From: Paludibacteraceae bacterium
GTDB lineage: Bacteria > Bacteroidota > Bacteroidia > Bacteroidales > Paludibacteraceae
NCBI GenBank assembly: GCA_024401495.1
Contig: JAKSKW010000011.1
Location: 1 to 59,124 of the forward strand
DNA: 59,124 bases
Direction of reading: 5' to 3'
The position numbers and the translations under genes were made by a program. Each line of letters starts with the position of its first letter. The stretch's first letter is position 1. This document shows positions 25,421-33,271 of this stretch, in pieces. Below the pieces are notes generated by a model, which was not told the origin of the DNA, searched no databases, and was given only the letters and a program-made list of their open reading frames with translations.

Positions 25421-26422
25421 ATGAAAATAGGCAATATAGAATTTTCTGAATACCCTCTCTTCCTTGCTCCTATGGAAGACGTTACTGATATTTCATTCAG
25501 AAAAATGTGTAAAAAATTCGGTGCTGATCTTGTCTACACTGAGTTTGTTTCAGCCGACGCTCTAATCAGAAATATTCAGCGAACAGAGGATAAGATGACT
25601 ATCGATGATAGCGAACGTCCTACTGTGATCCAACTATACGGCAAAGATACTGACACTATAGTCGAAGCCGCTAAAATTGCTGAAGCCGCTAAACCAGATA
25701 TTATAGACATCAACTTCGGTTGTCCTGTAAAAAAAATCGCTGGCAAAGGTGGTGGTGCTGGTTTGCTTCGTGATATTCCTAAATTGCTTGAGATTACTCG
25801 TGAGGTTGTGAAGGCAGTTAAACTTCCGGTTACAGTTAAGACTCGTTTGGGTTGGGATAGCAATAATCTTATCATCACTGAACTTGCTGAGCAGATTCAG
25901 GATTGTGGTGCTCAAGCTTTGGCAATCCACGGAAGAACTCGTGCTCAGATGTATACAGGTGAAGCTGATTGGACTCTGATCGGTGAAGTGAAGAATAACC
26001 CAAGAATCCATATTCCTATTATCGGTAATGGCGACGTCACTACTCCAGAAAGAGCAAAGGAATGTTTCGATAAATACGGGGTTGATGCCGTGATGATCGG
26101 TAGAGCTACTTTCGGTAGACCTTGGATTTTCAAAGAATGTAAAGATTATATTCAGGGTAAGGAGGCAGAGAAACTTGATACTCAAGAATGCCTCAACATA
26201 TTGAAGCAAATGATCGATGAAAACATAGAGATGTTCGACGGTGATGAACGAAGAGGTATAACTCACACACGTCGACACCTTGCTTCATCTCCACTTTTCA
26301 AAGGCATTGATAATTTCCGAAAAACAAGAATTGAGATGCTGAGAACTGAAGTTAGAAAAGATCTATTCGATTTAATCGATTCAACTTTACCAATGATTGA
26401 GGAAGCAAGAAATCAACAATAA
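25421..26422 (+). CDS. dusB: tRNA-dihydrouridine synthase
   Basis: A 333-aa FMN enzyme that reduces uridine to dihydrouridine in tRNA. The FMN barrel begins LFLAPMEDVTDISFRKMC. The catalytic Cys is in DINFGCPVKKIAGKGGGAGLL, and further motifs are VKTRLGWD, IHGRTRAQMYTGEADW, IIGNGDVTTPE and MIGRATFGRPW. Length and motifs fit the DusB group. It has its own promoter, divergent from the U32 gene, and a strong terminator shared with polA. Confidence 0.92.
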   Translation: MKIGNIEFSEYPLFLAPMEDVTDISFRKMCKKFGADLVYTEFVSADALIRNIQRTEDKMTIDDSERPTVIQLYGKDTDTIVEAAKIAEAAKPDIIDINFGCPVKKIAGKGGGAGLLRDIPKLLEITREVVKAVKLPVTVKTRLGWDSNNLIITELAEQIQDCGAQALAIHGRTRAQMYTGEADWTLIGEVKNNPRIHIPIIGNGDVTTPERAKECFDKYGVDAVMIGRATFGRPWIFKECKDYIQGKEAEKLDTQECLNILKQMIDENIEMFDGDERRGITHTRRHLASSPLFKGIDNFRKTRIEMLRTEVRKDLFDLIDSTLPMIEEARNQQ

Positions 26423-26428
26423 AAAGTT

Positions 26429-26454
26429 AGAGACGCCACATTGTGACGTCTCTT
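26429..26454 (+). terminator. Terminator between dusB and polA
   Basis: AGAGACGCCACA and GTGACGTCTCTT form a stem just after the dusB stop. The AGAGACG/CGTCTCT outer arms are those of the palindromic element family, which here may serve as terminator. Confidence 0.65.
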
Positions 26455-26460
26455 CTTATT

Positions 26461-29211
26461 TTAATGTGCATCAAGCCAATTTGTCGCAACTGACATTTCA
26501 ACCTTGAGCGGAACTCGCATCTGGAAAGCATTCTCCATTTCCTTCTTAACTATCTCACGCATTATTTCTTCTTCAGATTTAAGTACGTTAAAGTTCAATT
26601 CGTCGTGTACCTGAATAATCATTCTCGACTGTAATCCCCTACTCTCTATCTCACGCTGAATATTGATCATCGCAATCTTGATGATATCAGCAGCTGTTCC
26701 CTGGATTGGAGCATTAATTGCATTTCGCTCTGCATTCTGACGTAGAGATCCATTTCGTGAATTGATGTCCTGGATAAAACGTCGTCTTCCAAACAATGTC
26801 TCAACATATTCATGTTCATGAGCGAAAGCCTTAATCTTCTCAAGATAGTCGTAAACTTTCGGGAATGCTTGGAAATAACTGTCAATCATCTCCTTGGCTT
26901 CAGTTTTCGACATTTCCAATCGGTCAGCCAAACCGTATGCTGAAATTCCGTAAAGAATACCGAAGTTGGCAGTCTTGGCTTTACTTCGCATCTCCTTCGT
27001 AACCTCTGAAGCAGGAATCTTGAAAATCTTAGAAGCAGTGTCCTGATGGAAATCAAAACCAGATGTAAATGATTCTATCAAACCTTCATCCTCTGAGACG
27101 TGGGCCATAACTCTCAACTCAATCTGTGAATAATCGGCTGATAGGAAGACGCAATCATCTGAAGCTACGAAACTTCTACGTATTTCACGTCCCAAACTAT
27201 CTCGCACTGGAATATTCTGAAGATTAGGATTACTTGAACTTAATCGTCCTGTTGCTGTAACAGTTTGATTGAATGAAGTGTGGATCTTACCAGTACGTGG
27301 ATTGACAATCTCAGGAAGAGCATCAATGTAAGTGCTCAACAACTTCTTAACACCACGATAATCAAGAATTTTCTCAATAATCGGATGCTTACTCTTCAAC
27401 GATATCAATACATCCTCACTTGTTGACATCTGTCCACCTTTGGTTTTCTTCACTTTATCAACAAGATTCAACTCATTGTAGATAACGTCGCCAACCTGCT
27501 TTGGTGATGAGATATTAAATGGATGACCAGCAAGAGTATAGATTTCATTTGCTATTGATTCCATGTCAGCAGTCATCTTAACAGATGATTCCTTCAAACT
27601 CTCCTTATCAATAGTCACACCTGCATTCTCCATCTCAGAAAGCACGTGCATCATCGGCATTTCAATAGTTTTAAACAATTTATCAAGATTGTTCTTAACT
27701 AACTCATCCTTGAAGATCTCGTAAAGTTGGAAAGTGATGTCGGCATCTTCTGCAGCGTAATCTGCAAGACGATTCTTATCAACACTTCTTAATGGAAGAT
27801 TCTTTCTACCATTCTCAGTTGTTAACTCCTCGTAGGTAACAGTTTTATATTTCAAATATTGTTCAGCCAAAGTATCCATACCGTGTCTCAACTCAGGTTG
27901 GATAAGATAGTGAGCAATCATTGTGTCGAACAATTCACCCTTCACCTCTACCCCATACTGTTTGAGCATCAACACGTCGAACTTCAAATTTTGACCGATC
28001 TTCAAAATTTTTTCATTTTCAAATAACGGTTTGAACTTATCAACAATTTTTTGACACTCATCACGATTTTCAGGCAAAATAATGAAAAATGCCTCATTTT
28101 TCTTCCAACAGAAGCTCATTCCCACTAAATCAGCCGAAAAAACGTCTTTTGACGTCGTTTCCGTGTCAAAACAAAAAAAATCTTGAGTAGAAATTTTAGC
28201 CAAAAATTGTTCAATATCCTCTTGATTTTCAATCAATTTATAGTCGTGAGGCACCGAAGTTAACTCGCTGAGAATCGAATATTTTTCTTCGGGCTGTGTA
28301 ATTGTACTGAAATTATCAAATAGAGAGAGTTGAACAGGGGCTGATTTTTGAGTATATTTAGTGATGAAACTTTTCAATTCAAGATCATTGAAAATTTTCA
28401 GCATTTCATCCACCTTCTTCTCTTTTACTTTCAAATCTGAAATTTGAACTTCCATCGGAACCTCGGTACATATTGTCACAAGAATCTTTGAAAATTTAAT
28501 CATTTCAACAGACTCTTGAACTTTTGTTTTCAAAGCTCCTTTTATTGATTCCGAATTTTCAATAACAGACTCAACAGATCCAAAATCCTGTAGCAACTTG
28601 ACAGCGGTCTTCTCTCCTACTCCCTTGCAACCAGGAATGTTATCACTCGCGTCGCCCATTAGAGCAAGAAGGTCTATGATTTGAGACGGATCTTTAATTC
28701 CCCACTTTTCACAAACCATCTCCTTGTCCATCAACTCAAGACCATTGCCATGGATAATACGAAGCATCTTAACATTGTCGTCGACGAGCTGAGCATAATC
28801 TTTATCCGGAGTCACCATCAACACCTCTAGTCCTTCAGCCGCACCACGTTTGGCCAAAGTACCGACAATATCATCAGCTTCATAACCATCGATTGCAAAA
28901 ACTGGAATGTTATATGCCTCTACGATTTTCTTAATCAAAGGAACTGAAGCATGAATCTCCTCTGGTGTAGCCTGACGTTGTGCTTTATACTCAGGATACA
29001 TCTCATGACGGAAAGTTTTGGCCGCAGAATCGAAAACGACAGCAATATGGGAAGGAGCATAATCCTTAAGGATCATCTCCAACTTATTAACAAATCCATA
29101 AACAATCGAGGTGTTTTCACCCTTGGAATTTTTCATTGGCTTATTCATCAAGGCATAATATGAGCCAAAAATGATGGGATAAGCATCAATTAAAACAAGT
29201 CTATTATCCAT
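26461..29211 (-). CDS. polA: DNA polymerase I
   Basis: A 916-aa protein. The ATG at 29211 is chosen over one 33 bp upstream, because the predicted promoter lies between them. Residues ~1-290 are the 5'-3' exonuclease (YEADDIVGTLA, GDASDNIPGCKGVGEKTA). A 3'-5' exonuclease follows with its acidic residues present (FCFDTETTS, GQNLKFDVLML, YAAEDADITF), so proofreading looks intact. The polymerase domain has SADYSQIELRVMAH, ANFGILYGISAYGLADRL and IIQVHDELNF. It fills repair gaps and removes primers. Confidence 0.97.
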   Translation of the reverse strand: MDNRLVLIDAYPIIFGSYYALMNKPMKNSKGENTSIVYGFVNKLEMILKDYAPSHIAVVFDSAAKTFRHEMYPEYKAQRQATPEEIHASVPLIKKIVEAYNIPVFAIDGYEADDIVGTLAKRGAAEGLEVLMVTPDKDYAQLVDDNVKMLRIIHGNGLELMDKEMVCEKWGIKDPSQIIDLLALMGDASDNIPGCKGVGEKTAVKLLQDFGSVESVIENSESIKGALKTKVQESVEMIKFSKILVTICTEVPMEVQISDLKVKEKKVDEMLKIFNDLELKSFITKYTQKSAPVQLSLFDNFSTITQPEEKYSILSELTSVPHDYKLIENQEDIEQFLAKISTQDFFCFDTETTSKDVFSADLVGMSFCWKKNEAFFIILPENRDECQKIVDKFKPLFENEKILKIGQNLKFDVLMLKQYGVEVKGELFDTMIAHYLIQPELRHGMDTLAEQYLKYKTVTYEELTTENGRKNLPLRSVDKNRLADYAAEDADITFQLYEIFKDELVKNNLDKLFKTIEMPMMHVLSEMENAGVTIDKESLKESSVKMTADMESIANEIYTLAGHPFNISSPKQVGDVIYNELNLVDKVKKTKGGQMSTSEDVLISLKSKHPIIEKILDYRGVKKLLSTYIDALPEIVNPRTGKIHTSFNQTVTATGRLSSSNPNLQNIPVRDSLGREIRRSFVASDDCVFLSADYSQIELRVMAHVSEDEGLIESFTSGFDFHQDTASKIFKIPASEVTKEMRSKAKTANFGILYGISAYGLADRLEMSKTEAKEMIDSYFQAFPKVYDYLEKIKAFAHEHEYVETLFGRRRFIQDINSRNGSLRQNAERNAINAPIQGTAADIIKIAMINIQREIESRGLQSRMIIQVHDELNFNVLKSEEEIMREIVKKEMENAFQMRVPLKVEMSVATNWLDAH

Positions 29212-29229
29212 TTTTTGAAATTCGTTTTC

Positions 29230-29256
29230 CAAACTTACGTACATTTATTAAATTTG
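29230..29256. promoter_or_regulatory. Divergent promoters polA / polyprenyl synthase
   Basis: CAAACTTA at 29230-29237 (TAAGTTTG on the minus strand) is placed for polA. TAAATTTG at 29249-29256 is placed for the plus-strand gene at 29282. Both match TAnnTTTG and give short leaders. Confidence 0.5.
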
Positions 29257-29281
29257 CAAAAGATTTTTGATTGATTTACGG

Positions 29282-30259
29282 ATGTCGACATTAGATACAG
29301 CTAAAAAAGCAATAGAAAAAGAGTTTGAAATCTTCAACAAGAAGTTTGACGGATATTTTGCGTCAGACAATGAATTGCTATCGGCTGTTAATAACTACAT
29401 TCTTCAAAAGAAAGGAAAACAAATTCGCCCTATAATGGCATTGCTTGCTGCCAAATCTCTTGGCGACGTGAATGATGCAAGTTACGACGGTGCTACTTCC
29501 GTTGAGATGCTTCACACTGCAAGTCTTATCCACGATGACATTGTCGACGAAGCTGATTCTCGACGTGGACAAAAATCAGTTAACAGTGTTTGGCAGAACA
29601 AGGTATCTGTTTTGGTTGGCGACTACCTTCTTTCACAGGCTTTAAACGTAGCGTCTCAGACAAATTCGTTGGAGATAATCAAATCTATTTGCAGCGTCGG
29701 AAAAGAGTTGACAGACGGTGAATTAATCCAACTTTACAATTCAAAAAACAGAACTTTCAACGAGGAAGTTTATTATAAAGTAATCAAAAAGAAAACAGCT
29801 GTTCTTTTCTCAACTGCTTGTTTTATAGGTGCTAAAAGTGTTAGCGATAATCAACAATTTATTGACTCACTTATTAATTTCGGCACAATTTTCGGACTTT
29901 GTTTCCAGATTCGCGACGATATTTTCGACTACTTATCAACAGAGAAAGAGATAGGCAAACCAGTGGGAAATGACATTCGTGAAGGCAAGGCTACTCTTCC
30001 TTTAATCTACGCTTTAAGCAATGCTTCAGAGACAAAAAGAGAAGAGATGATTGACCTGTTGAAAAAGGATACAAAAAACGATAAGGAAGTTGAACAACTT
30101 ATCAACTTTGCTGTTGATAACGGTGGTATTGAATACGCAGCAAAGAAAATGAAAGATTTTGAACAGGACGGAATCAAGGCTCTTGAAATTATCCCAGATT
30201 CAGAGGCTAAGAAAGCTCTCCTATTGCTTCTAAATTATACTATTATCAGAAATTACTAA
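29282..30259 (+). CDS. Polyprenyl diphosphate synthase (trans, all-E type)
   Basis: A 325-aa enzyme starting at the ATG at 29282; an in-frame TTG at 29267 is less likely. It has both Asp-rich motifs of head-to-tail prenyltransferases: LIHDDIVDEADSRRG (FARM) and FQIRDDIFDY (SARM), plus GKQIRP near the N-terminus. Members elongate isopentenyl diphosphate to long chains, usually for menaquinone side chains. Chain length cannot be read safely. Monocistronic and divergent from polA. Confidence 0.9.
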   Translation: MSTLDTAKKAIEKEFEIFNKKFDGYFASDNELLSAVNNYILQKKGKQIRPIMALLAAKSLGDVNDASYDGATSVEMLHTASLIHDDIVDEADSRRGQKSVNSVWQNKVSVLVGDYLLSQALNVASQTNSLEIIKSICSVGKELTDGELIQLYNSKNRTFNEEVYYKVIKKKTAVLFSTACFIGAKSVSDNQQFIDSLINFGTIFGLCFQIRDDIFDYLSTEKEIGKPVGNDIREGKATLPLIYALSNASETKREEMIDLLKKDTKNDKEVEQLINFAVDNGGIEYAAKKMKDFEQDGIKALEIIPDSEAKKALLLLLNYTIIRNY

Positions 30260-30260
30260 T

Positions 30261-30325
30261 GTTTCGTGCCGTGAGCCTGTTTCGTGCCGTGAGCCTGTTT
30301 GGTGCCGTGAGTTACCAACTCACGG
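30261..30325. repeat. 18-bp triple repeat ending in a palindrome
   Basis: GTTTCGTGCCGTGAGCCT occurs twice exactly, and a third copy runs into the hairpin CCGTGAGTT-ACC-AACTCACGG (30305-30325). Only the last unit can fold. It lies directly after the polyprenyl synthase stop. Confidence 0.8.
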
Positions 30326-30350
30326 ATAATATAAAAGCTTATAAAAAACA

Positions 30351-30375
30351 AAAAGGCACGATCTCTCGTGCCTTT
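30351..30375. terminator. Bidirectional terminator
   Basis: AAAGGCACGA and TCGTGCCTTT form a stem with a TCTC loop between the converging polyprenyl synthase and deoC genes; A- and T-runs flank it. Confidence 0.75.
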
Positions 30376-30405
30376 AATTATTAATTTTTAACTCTTAACT
30401 ATTAA

Positions 30406-31284
30406 TTAAAAGTATTTAACCGTCTCTCCAGCAATATCAGTAAGAAGATTATTTGCCAAACTGCTGGCACCAATTCTAAATAGAGATTTATCCGTATGAT
30501 CGACGCCTAAGACACTTTCTACTATCGAATAGTATTTCACTGCATCAGATGATGTAGAAATGCCTCCAGCGGCCTTAAAACCTACATTTCTGCCTATTTC
30601 TGGTTCCATCTTGGCAATCACCTGACACATAACGTAAGCAGCAGAAAGATTTGCCACACTTCCGTCTTTTCCTGTACTTGTCTTGATGAAATCAGCTCCG
30701 GCATTGATAGCAATGATTGCTGCCTTCTCAATGTTTTCAACAGTTTTCAACAATGACACTTCAAGAATCACCTTTAGAGTTACGTCTTTACAACAAGACT
30801 TGATCTCAGAGATCTCATCATAGATGTCGTCATACTCTCCTGCCAAGAATTTTCCAACAGGGAATACAATATCAATCTCCGTAGCTCCAGACGCAATAGC
30901 AAGGCCAACCTCTGCCATTTTTACCTCAATGAATGTCTGTGAGTGTGGAAAACCACCTGCTACAGCAACGATATCAACATCCTCTGTTAATGACTCCTTT
31001 ACTGTTGGTACAAACGCTGGATAAACACAAATTCCTGCTGGAACAGGCAAAATATCAAACTTTGAATCAAATTGATTGATCTTATCAACAAACTTTAGTA
31101 CAGTGTCGTTGTTATCTGTCGATTTAAGCGTTGTAAGGTCGATATTTTCAAGAAGTTTGCAATATATGGCCTTTCTATTGTTTCGTTCAAATGAGGCACT
31201 TAAAATGGCATCTACAGCCATTTCTACCTCTTGTTCATTCTTGTCAAGTGTGTACTTGGAAAATAGATCAAAAATATCCTTCAT
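30406..31284 (-). CDS. deoC: Deoxyribose-phosphate aldolase
   Basis: A 292-aa class I aldolase that splits 2-deoxyribose 5-phosphate into acetaldehyde and glyceraldehyde 3-phosphate. The Schiff-base lysine is in ADFIKTSTGK and the second lysine in VGFKAAGGIS. The strand ILEVSLLK is also typical. It lies 4 bp after the MazG-like gene and follows nadA, so nadA-mazG-deoC probably form one minus-strand operon of nucleotide-related enzymes. Confidence 0.95.
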   Translation of the reverse strand: MKDIFDLFSKYTLDKNEQEVEMAVDAILSASFERNNRKAIYCKLLENIDLTTLKSTDNNDTVLKFVDKINQFDSKFDILPVPAGICVYPAFVPTVKESLTEDVDIVAVAGGFPHSQTFIEVKMAEVGLAIASGATEIDIVFPVGKFLAGEYDDIYDEISEIKSCCKDVTLKVILEVSLLKTVENIEKAAIIAINAGADFIKTSTGKDGSVANLSAAYVMCQVIAKMEPEIGRNVGFKAAGGISTSSDAVKYYSIVESVLGVDHTDKSLFRIGASSLANNLLTDIAGETVKYF

Positions 31285-31288
31285 TTTG

Positions 31289-31624
31289 TTATTTTAATTT
31301 TTCATTGTTGATATGACGGTCTTTATCTCTAGTCGTCTTCTTCTCTATGTTTTTTTGGAATGCCTCCGTCAGGTCGACGCCGGTCTGATTTGCCAAACAA
31401 GTCAATACCCAAAGGATATCGGCCATCTCGTCGGCTATAGACGACTCCTTTTCTTTGTTCTTGAAACTCTGATCGCCATATGTTCTTGCCATAAGACGTG
31501 CCAACTCACCTACTTCTTCCATCAGACAAGCTGTATTGGTGAGCTCAGAAAAATAGCGCACACCGTAACGCTTGATCCAATCGTCGACGGTGTGCTGTAA
31601 TTCTTTAAGTGTAATGTCCTGCAT
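31289..31624 (-). CDS. MazG-like nucleotide pyrophosphohydrolase
   Basis: A 111-aa small all-helical enzyme. The metal-binding pattern EEVGELARLM, then DEMADILWVLTCLAN, is the EExxE/ExxD arrangement of the MazG/dUTPase superfamily. Such proteins hydrolyse (d)NTPs to monophosphates, often as house-cleaning enzymes. It sits 13 bp downstream of nadA and just upstream of deoC. Confidence 0.85.
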   Translation of the reverse strand: MQDITLKELQHTVDDWIKRYGVRYFSELTNTACLMEEVGELARLMARTYGDQSFKNKEKESSIADEMADILWVLTCLANQTGVDLTEAFQKNIEKKTTRDKDRHINNEKLK

Positions 31625-31637
31625 TATAGACCTAAGA

Positions 31638-32582
31638 TTATAGACCTAATTTGGCACTGATTTCCAACATCTTCTGGATAGGCTTAACTGCCTTCTCACG
31701 CAACTCGTCTGAAACCTGGATCTCAGGAGCCTCGTTTTTCAACACGTTGTAAACCTTCTCTAGTGTGTTAAGACGCATGTAGCTGCAGTTGTTGCAAGCA
31801 CATGTTGAATCTTCTGGTGGAATTGGAATAAACACTTTGTCTGGAGCTGACTTCTGCATCTCGTGAAGAATACCACTCTCTGTCGCTACCAAGAATCTCT
31901 TGCAGTCTGATGCAATGGCATATTTCAAAAGTCCGGCTGTAGAACCTACCTTATCAGCCAAACGAACAATCACGTCTTTACACTCAGGGTGAACAAGAAC
32001 CTGTGCGTCTGGATACTCTTTCTTCAAATCAAGCACCTTGCGTACAGAGAACTTCTCATGCACGTGGCAAGCACCGTTCCAAAGCACCATGTTTCTGCCA
32101 GTGATGCTGTTGATATAGTTTCCAAGGTTCTTGTCCGGTCCAAAGATGATCTTCTCATCTTTAGGGAAACTGTCTACAATCTGCTTAGCGTTTGTACTTG
32201 TCACTACTACATCAGTCAAAGCCTTTACAGCAGCTGTTGTGTTGACGTATGAAATAACCTTGTGTCCTGGATGCTCCTTGATGAACTTCTCAAACTCATC
32301 AGCCGGACAACTGTCGGCAAGTGAGCAACCAGCTTCCATGTCTGGCACAAGTACCTTCTTCTTTGGTGAAAGGATCTTCGCAGTCTCACCCATGAAATGA
32401 ACACCGCAAAGCATGATAATATCAGCGTCTGTCTTTGCAGCCCACTGAGCCAATGCCAAACTGTCGCCAACGAAGTCAGCTATATCCTGAATCTCACCGT
32501 CCTGATAGTAATGCGCCATTATAATCGCATTTTTCTCCTTTTTCAAACGGTTGATTTCCGAAATCAAAAATTCCTTTTCCAT
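31638..32582 (-). CDS. nadA: Quinolinate synthase
   Basis: A 314-aa [4Fe-4S] enzyme that condenses iminoaspartate with dihydroxyacetone phosphate in NAD synthesis. The cluster cysteines are recognisable in LCGVHFMGETA, HPECKDVIV and the CACNNCSYM motif. The N-terminal YYQDGEIQDIADFVGDSL is diagnostic. nadB and nadC are not in the window. A possible -7 (TATATTTG on the minus strand, 32782-32789) is about 200 bp upstream. Confidence 0.97.
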   Translation of the reverse strand: MEKEFLISEINRLKKEKNAIIMAHYYQDGEIQDIADFVGDSLALAQWAAKTDADIIMLCGVHFMGETAKILSPKKKVLVPDMEAGCSLADSCPADEFEKFIKEHPGHKVISYVNTTAAVKALTDVVVTSTNAKQIVDSFPKDEKIIFGPDKNLGNYINSITGRNMVLWNGACHVHEKFSVRKVLDLKKEYPDAQVLVHPECKDVIVRLADKVGSTAGLLKYAIASDCKRFLVATESGILHEMQKSAPDKVFIPIPPEDSTCACNNCSYMRLNTLEKVYNVLKNEAPEIQVSDELREKAVKPIQKMLEISAKLGL

Positions 32583-32657
32583 TATATTTACCTAATGATA
32601 TAAGAAATAATACTAGTTTAAAATCAATTCAATACAACAATAATAGGGTGTTAATTA

Positions 32658-33028
32658 TGTTGATAAGTAGACGAGGAAAAAGTAATCAATTATAATCAAG
32701 AGTGGATTAACAATTCCGTCTTTCCTAACTTGCTGAAAAAGCGAGTAAATTGCGAGGTTATCAACAATATTAACAACAATGCAAATATAATTTTTCTTTC
32801 GCTAAGTTGAAATCATTAGTGTTAGTAAAGTGCTAAATTTTGTAAAAACTATCTTGATAAGTTTATAAAAAAAAGTGCAGAATAAATTTGGAGATATGGA
32901 AAGGGAGTCGGCTTATAATAGTTTTTTGAATTCCTACTAATAGTTTTCATTTCTTTTCTATGAGTTATCAACATTTTCAACGGCGTTTTTTCACATCTGA
33001 AGGGGTTGAAAAACCGGGGTTATCAACA
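32658..33028. other. Candidate replication-origin region (DnaA-box-like cluster)
   Basis: Four exact copies of TTATCAACA lie in an AT-rich, gene-free stretch: 32658-32666 (reverse), 32758-32766, 32965-32973 and 33020-33028. They differ from the E. coli box TTATCCACA at one position. Near-copies such as TTTTCAACG also occur. The surrounding 32583-33271 spacer holds only this, a MITE copy and a promoter. parS-like sites are about 9 kb away. This is a candidate only; dnaA is not in view. Confidence 0.45.
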
Positions 33029-33090
33029 GCCAAAGGGCAAAATGTTAATTTAAAAACGTTATCTTTCTCTGAGGACTCTGAGTCTCTGTG

Positions 33091-33186
33091 TTTTTTCTAT
33101 GTGCGCTCGCCTACGGCTCGCGCAGATTGGTAGGGCAAGGGCGTTCCGCCCTTTGCAATCCTCATTTTTGACAACTGCTATATAAT
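33091..33186 (-). repeat. MITE-like interspersed repeat, copy D (5' truncated)
   Basis: This copy keeps the right end (TTTTTGACAACTGCTATATAAT) and both hairpins (GGGCAAGGGCGTTCCGCCC; GCTCGCCTACGGCTCGC) but lacks the ATTATATACGAGTTGTCC end. Confidence 0.7.
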
Positions 33187-33243
33187 ATCCAAAAATAGCC
33201 AAGAAAAATTAAACATATGTAGTGATTTGGCATAGTGTTGTGC

Positions 33244-33251
33244 TAAATTTG
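33244..33251 (+). promoter_or_regulatory. Predicted -7 box
   Basis: TAAATTTG, 20 bp before the ATG of the helicase-nuclease gene. Confidence 0.5.
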
Positions 33252-33271
33252 CAGAAAAATAAAGAAAGCCT

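Noticed and set aside
26461..29244. Longer polA start at 29244
   Set aside because: The extra 11 residues lie upstream of the predicted promoter and start site; the conserved N-terminus begins at 29211.
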